From assembly GCA_913057905.1 (NCBI GenBank), contig CAJXPB010000001.1, forward strand, positions 1,116,001 to 1,180,000: a stretch of 64,000 nt of DNA. The letters are read 5' to 3'. Positions 63,377 to 64,000 of the stretch are shown in pieces; the first letter of the stretch is position 1; each line of letters begins with the position of its first letter. This stretch comes from an uncultured Pseudomonadota bacterium (GTDB lineage Bacteria; Myxococcota_A; Bradymonadia; Bradymonadales; Bradymonadaceae). The notes under the pieces were generated by a model that saw nothing but the letters and a program-made list of their open reading frames with translations, was not told the DNA's origin and searched no databases. Made by a program: the position numbers and the translations under genes.

Positions 63377-64000
63377 TTACTCCGAATCTTCTTCGTCGGA
63401 TTCGTGGCCGCCCTGATGCGAAAGCGAAGAGGCCTTGTCCAGCCGCGGATAGTCGACCGGCCACTTGTCGCGATCCGGGTCTTGGCTGTCCAGGGACTGA
63501 ATCGACTTGGCGATGACGTGCACCGCCGCCAGAACGTCTCCGGTGTATCCGAGCTCCGAGACGGTATGCATGTTCCGGATGGGATAGCCGATCGATGTCG
63601 CCGCCGCGTCGATCGATGCGAGGGCGCCGGCCATGCCGTCGGTGCCGGTGTCTCGGCCGACCATGTCTCGCTGCAGGGGAATGTCGAATTCTCGCGCCGT
63701 CGATTCGACGACCTGATTGAGCTGTTCGCTGACGATCGAACCGACCGACATCGTGAACCCTTCGCCCATCTCGAGCTCGACCGGGCGCTTGTCGCCCAGA
63801 TTCGGGGCCGCCACGTAATCGTGATTGACGTCGGTCCCGATGATGGCGTCCGGCTCCATCTCTCCGGCCATCACCCGACTTCCGAATCGGCCGATTTCCT
63901 CGTGCGTGGCGATGGCACACAGAACCCGCACGTTGTCCAGGCCGCCGGCTTCGGCGATCTCCCGACCGACTTCGGCGGTCACGAAACAGCCGAGACCGTT
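63377..64000 (-). CDS. M42-family metallo-aminopeptidase, C-terminal part (runs off the edge)
   Basis: The frame is open to the right end of the window, so only the last 207 residues are present and the start lies outside. The visible part has GLGCFVTAEVGREIAE, the catalytic and zinc-binding Glu pair in ATHEEIGRFGSR, GTDVNHDY, MVGRDTGTDG and RNMHTVSELGYTGDV, which together identify an M42 or closely related M18/M20-fold aminopeptidase, a cobalt- or zinc-dependent cytoplasmic enzyme of peptide breakdown. The last 35 residues are polar and acidic (ESDEEDSE) and extend past the usual end. A strong terminator follows, so it is not part of the KamB-like operon. Confidence 0.9.
   Translation of the reverse strand, partial: NGLGCFVTAEVGREIAEAGGLDNVRVLCAIATHEEIGRFGSRVMAGEMEPDAIIGTDVNHDYVAAPNLGDKRPVELEMGEGFTMSVGSIVSEQLNQVVESTAREFDIPLQRDMVGRDTGTDGMAGALASIDAAATSIGYPIRNMHTVSELGYTGDVLAAVHVIAKSIQSLDSQDPDRDKWPVDYPRLDKASSLSHQGGHESDEEDSE

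Overview
The window looks like a chromosomal segment of a GC-rich, Gram-negative bacterium of deltaproteobacterial grade (Myxococcota/Bradymonadota-like). The signs are several lipoproteins with lipobox signal peptides, a beta-barrel-like outer-membrane protein, two Hanks-type Ser/Thr kinases (one with the HRDVSPSN catalytic loop common in myxobacteria), an FHA-sigma54 activator, and proteins markedly rich in Asp and Glu, as in salt-adapted bacteria. The lineage is an inference from gene content. No rRNA, tRNA, CRISPR array or transposase was recognised.

Region 1 (about 1-24,010) is an accessory island that resembles an anti-phage or DNA-processing island. A leftward operon encodes an SbcD/YhaO-like metallophosphoesterase, a YhaN/SbcC-like coiled-coil ATPase, a DptF-like P-loop ATPase and a 1240-residue protein with a PD-(D/E)xK-like C-terminal site. 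Diverging from it, a rightward pair encodes a 1927-residue DEAD/DEAH helicase of the DruE/DrmAB/MrfA (DUF1998) type and a UvrD-like helicase with a RelE-like N-terminus. Between them lie a Fic protein, a convergent small ORF with a Fic-inhibitory motif, a 56-residue protein with a strong ribosome site, and a DUF5131 remnant. A second UvrD-like helicase and a 95-residue protein lie at the left edge. I could not match this combination to a named defence system.

Region 2 (24,120-37,100) is core-like: a small membrane protein, Fe/Mn superoxide dismutase with a clear terminator, a large lipoprotein, a Ser/Thr kinase, an alpha/beta-hydrolase lipoprotein, and the four-gene ligase-associated DNA repair cassette (exonuclease, ATP-dependent ligase, Lhr-type helicase, PdeM phosphoesterase) with overlapping starts and stops. 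A convergent Hpt-REC-REC-GGDEF regulator follows.

Region 3 (37,300-49,490) is dominated by DNA repair, much of it light-driven: an Fe-S (6-4) photolyase/cryptochrome, a class II photolyase fused to a renalase-like FAD oxidoreductase, a DNA-repair-type radical SAM protein, a DUF4130-UdgX fusion and a Trp-rich TIGR02450 domain fused to an alpha/beta hydrolase. An outer-membrane protein with a coiled-coil tail and a DUF4397 lipoprotein are interspersed.

Region 4 (49,560-64,000) holds envelope and signalling genes: a lipoprotein, a polyprenol-phosphate-mannose-synthase-like glycosyltransferase, an FHA-sigma54 activator, a PEGA-type kinase divergent from a PP2C phosphatase with a cyclic-nucleotide-binding domain, an ECF sigma/anti-sigma pair with a plausible self-regulated promoter, a PBP4-type peptidase, a class II amidotransferase, a truncated globin in an operon with a KamB-like P-loop protein, and an M42 aminopeptidase that runs off the right edge.
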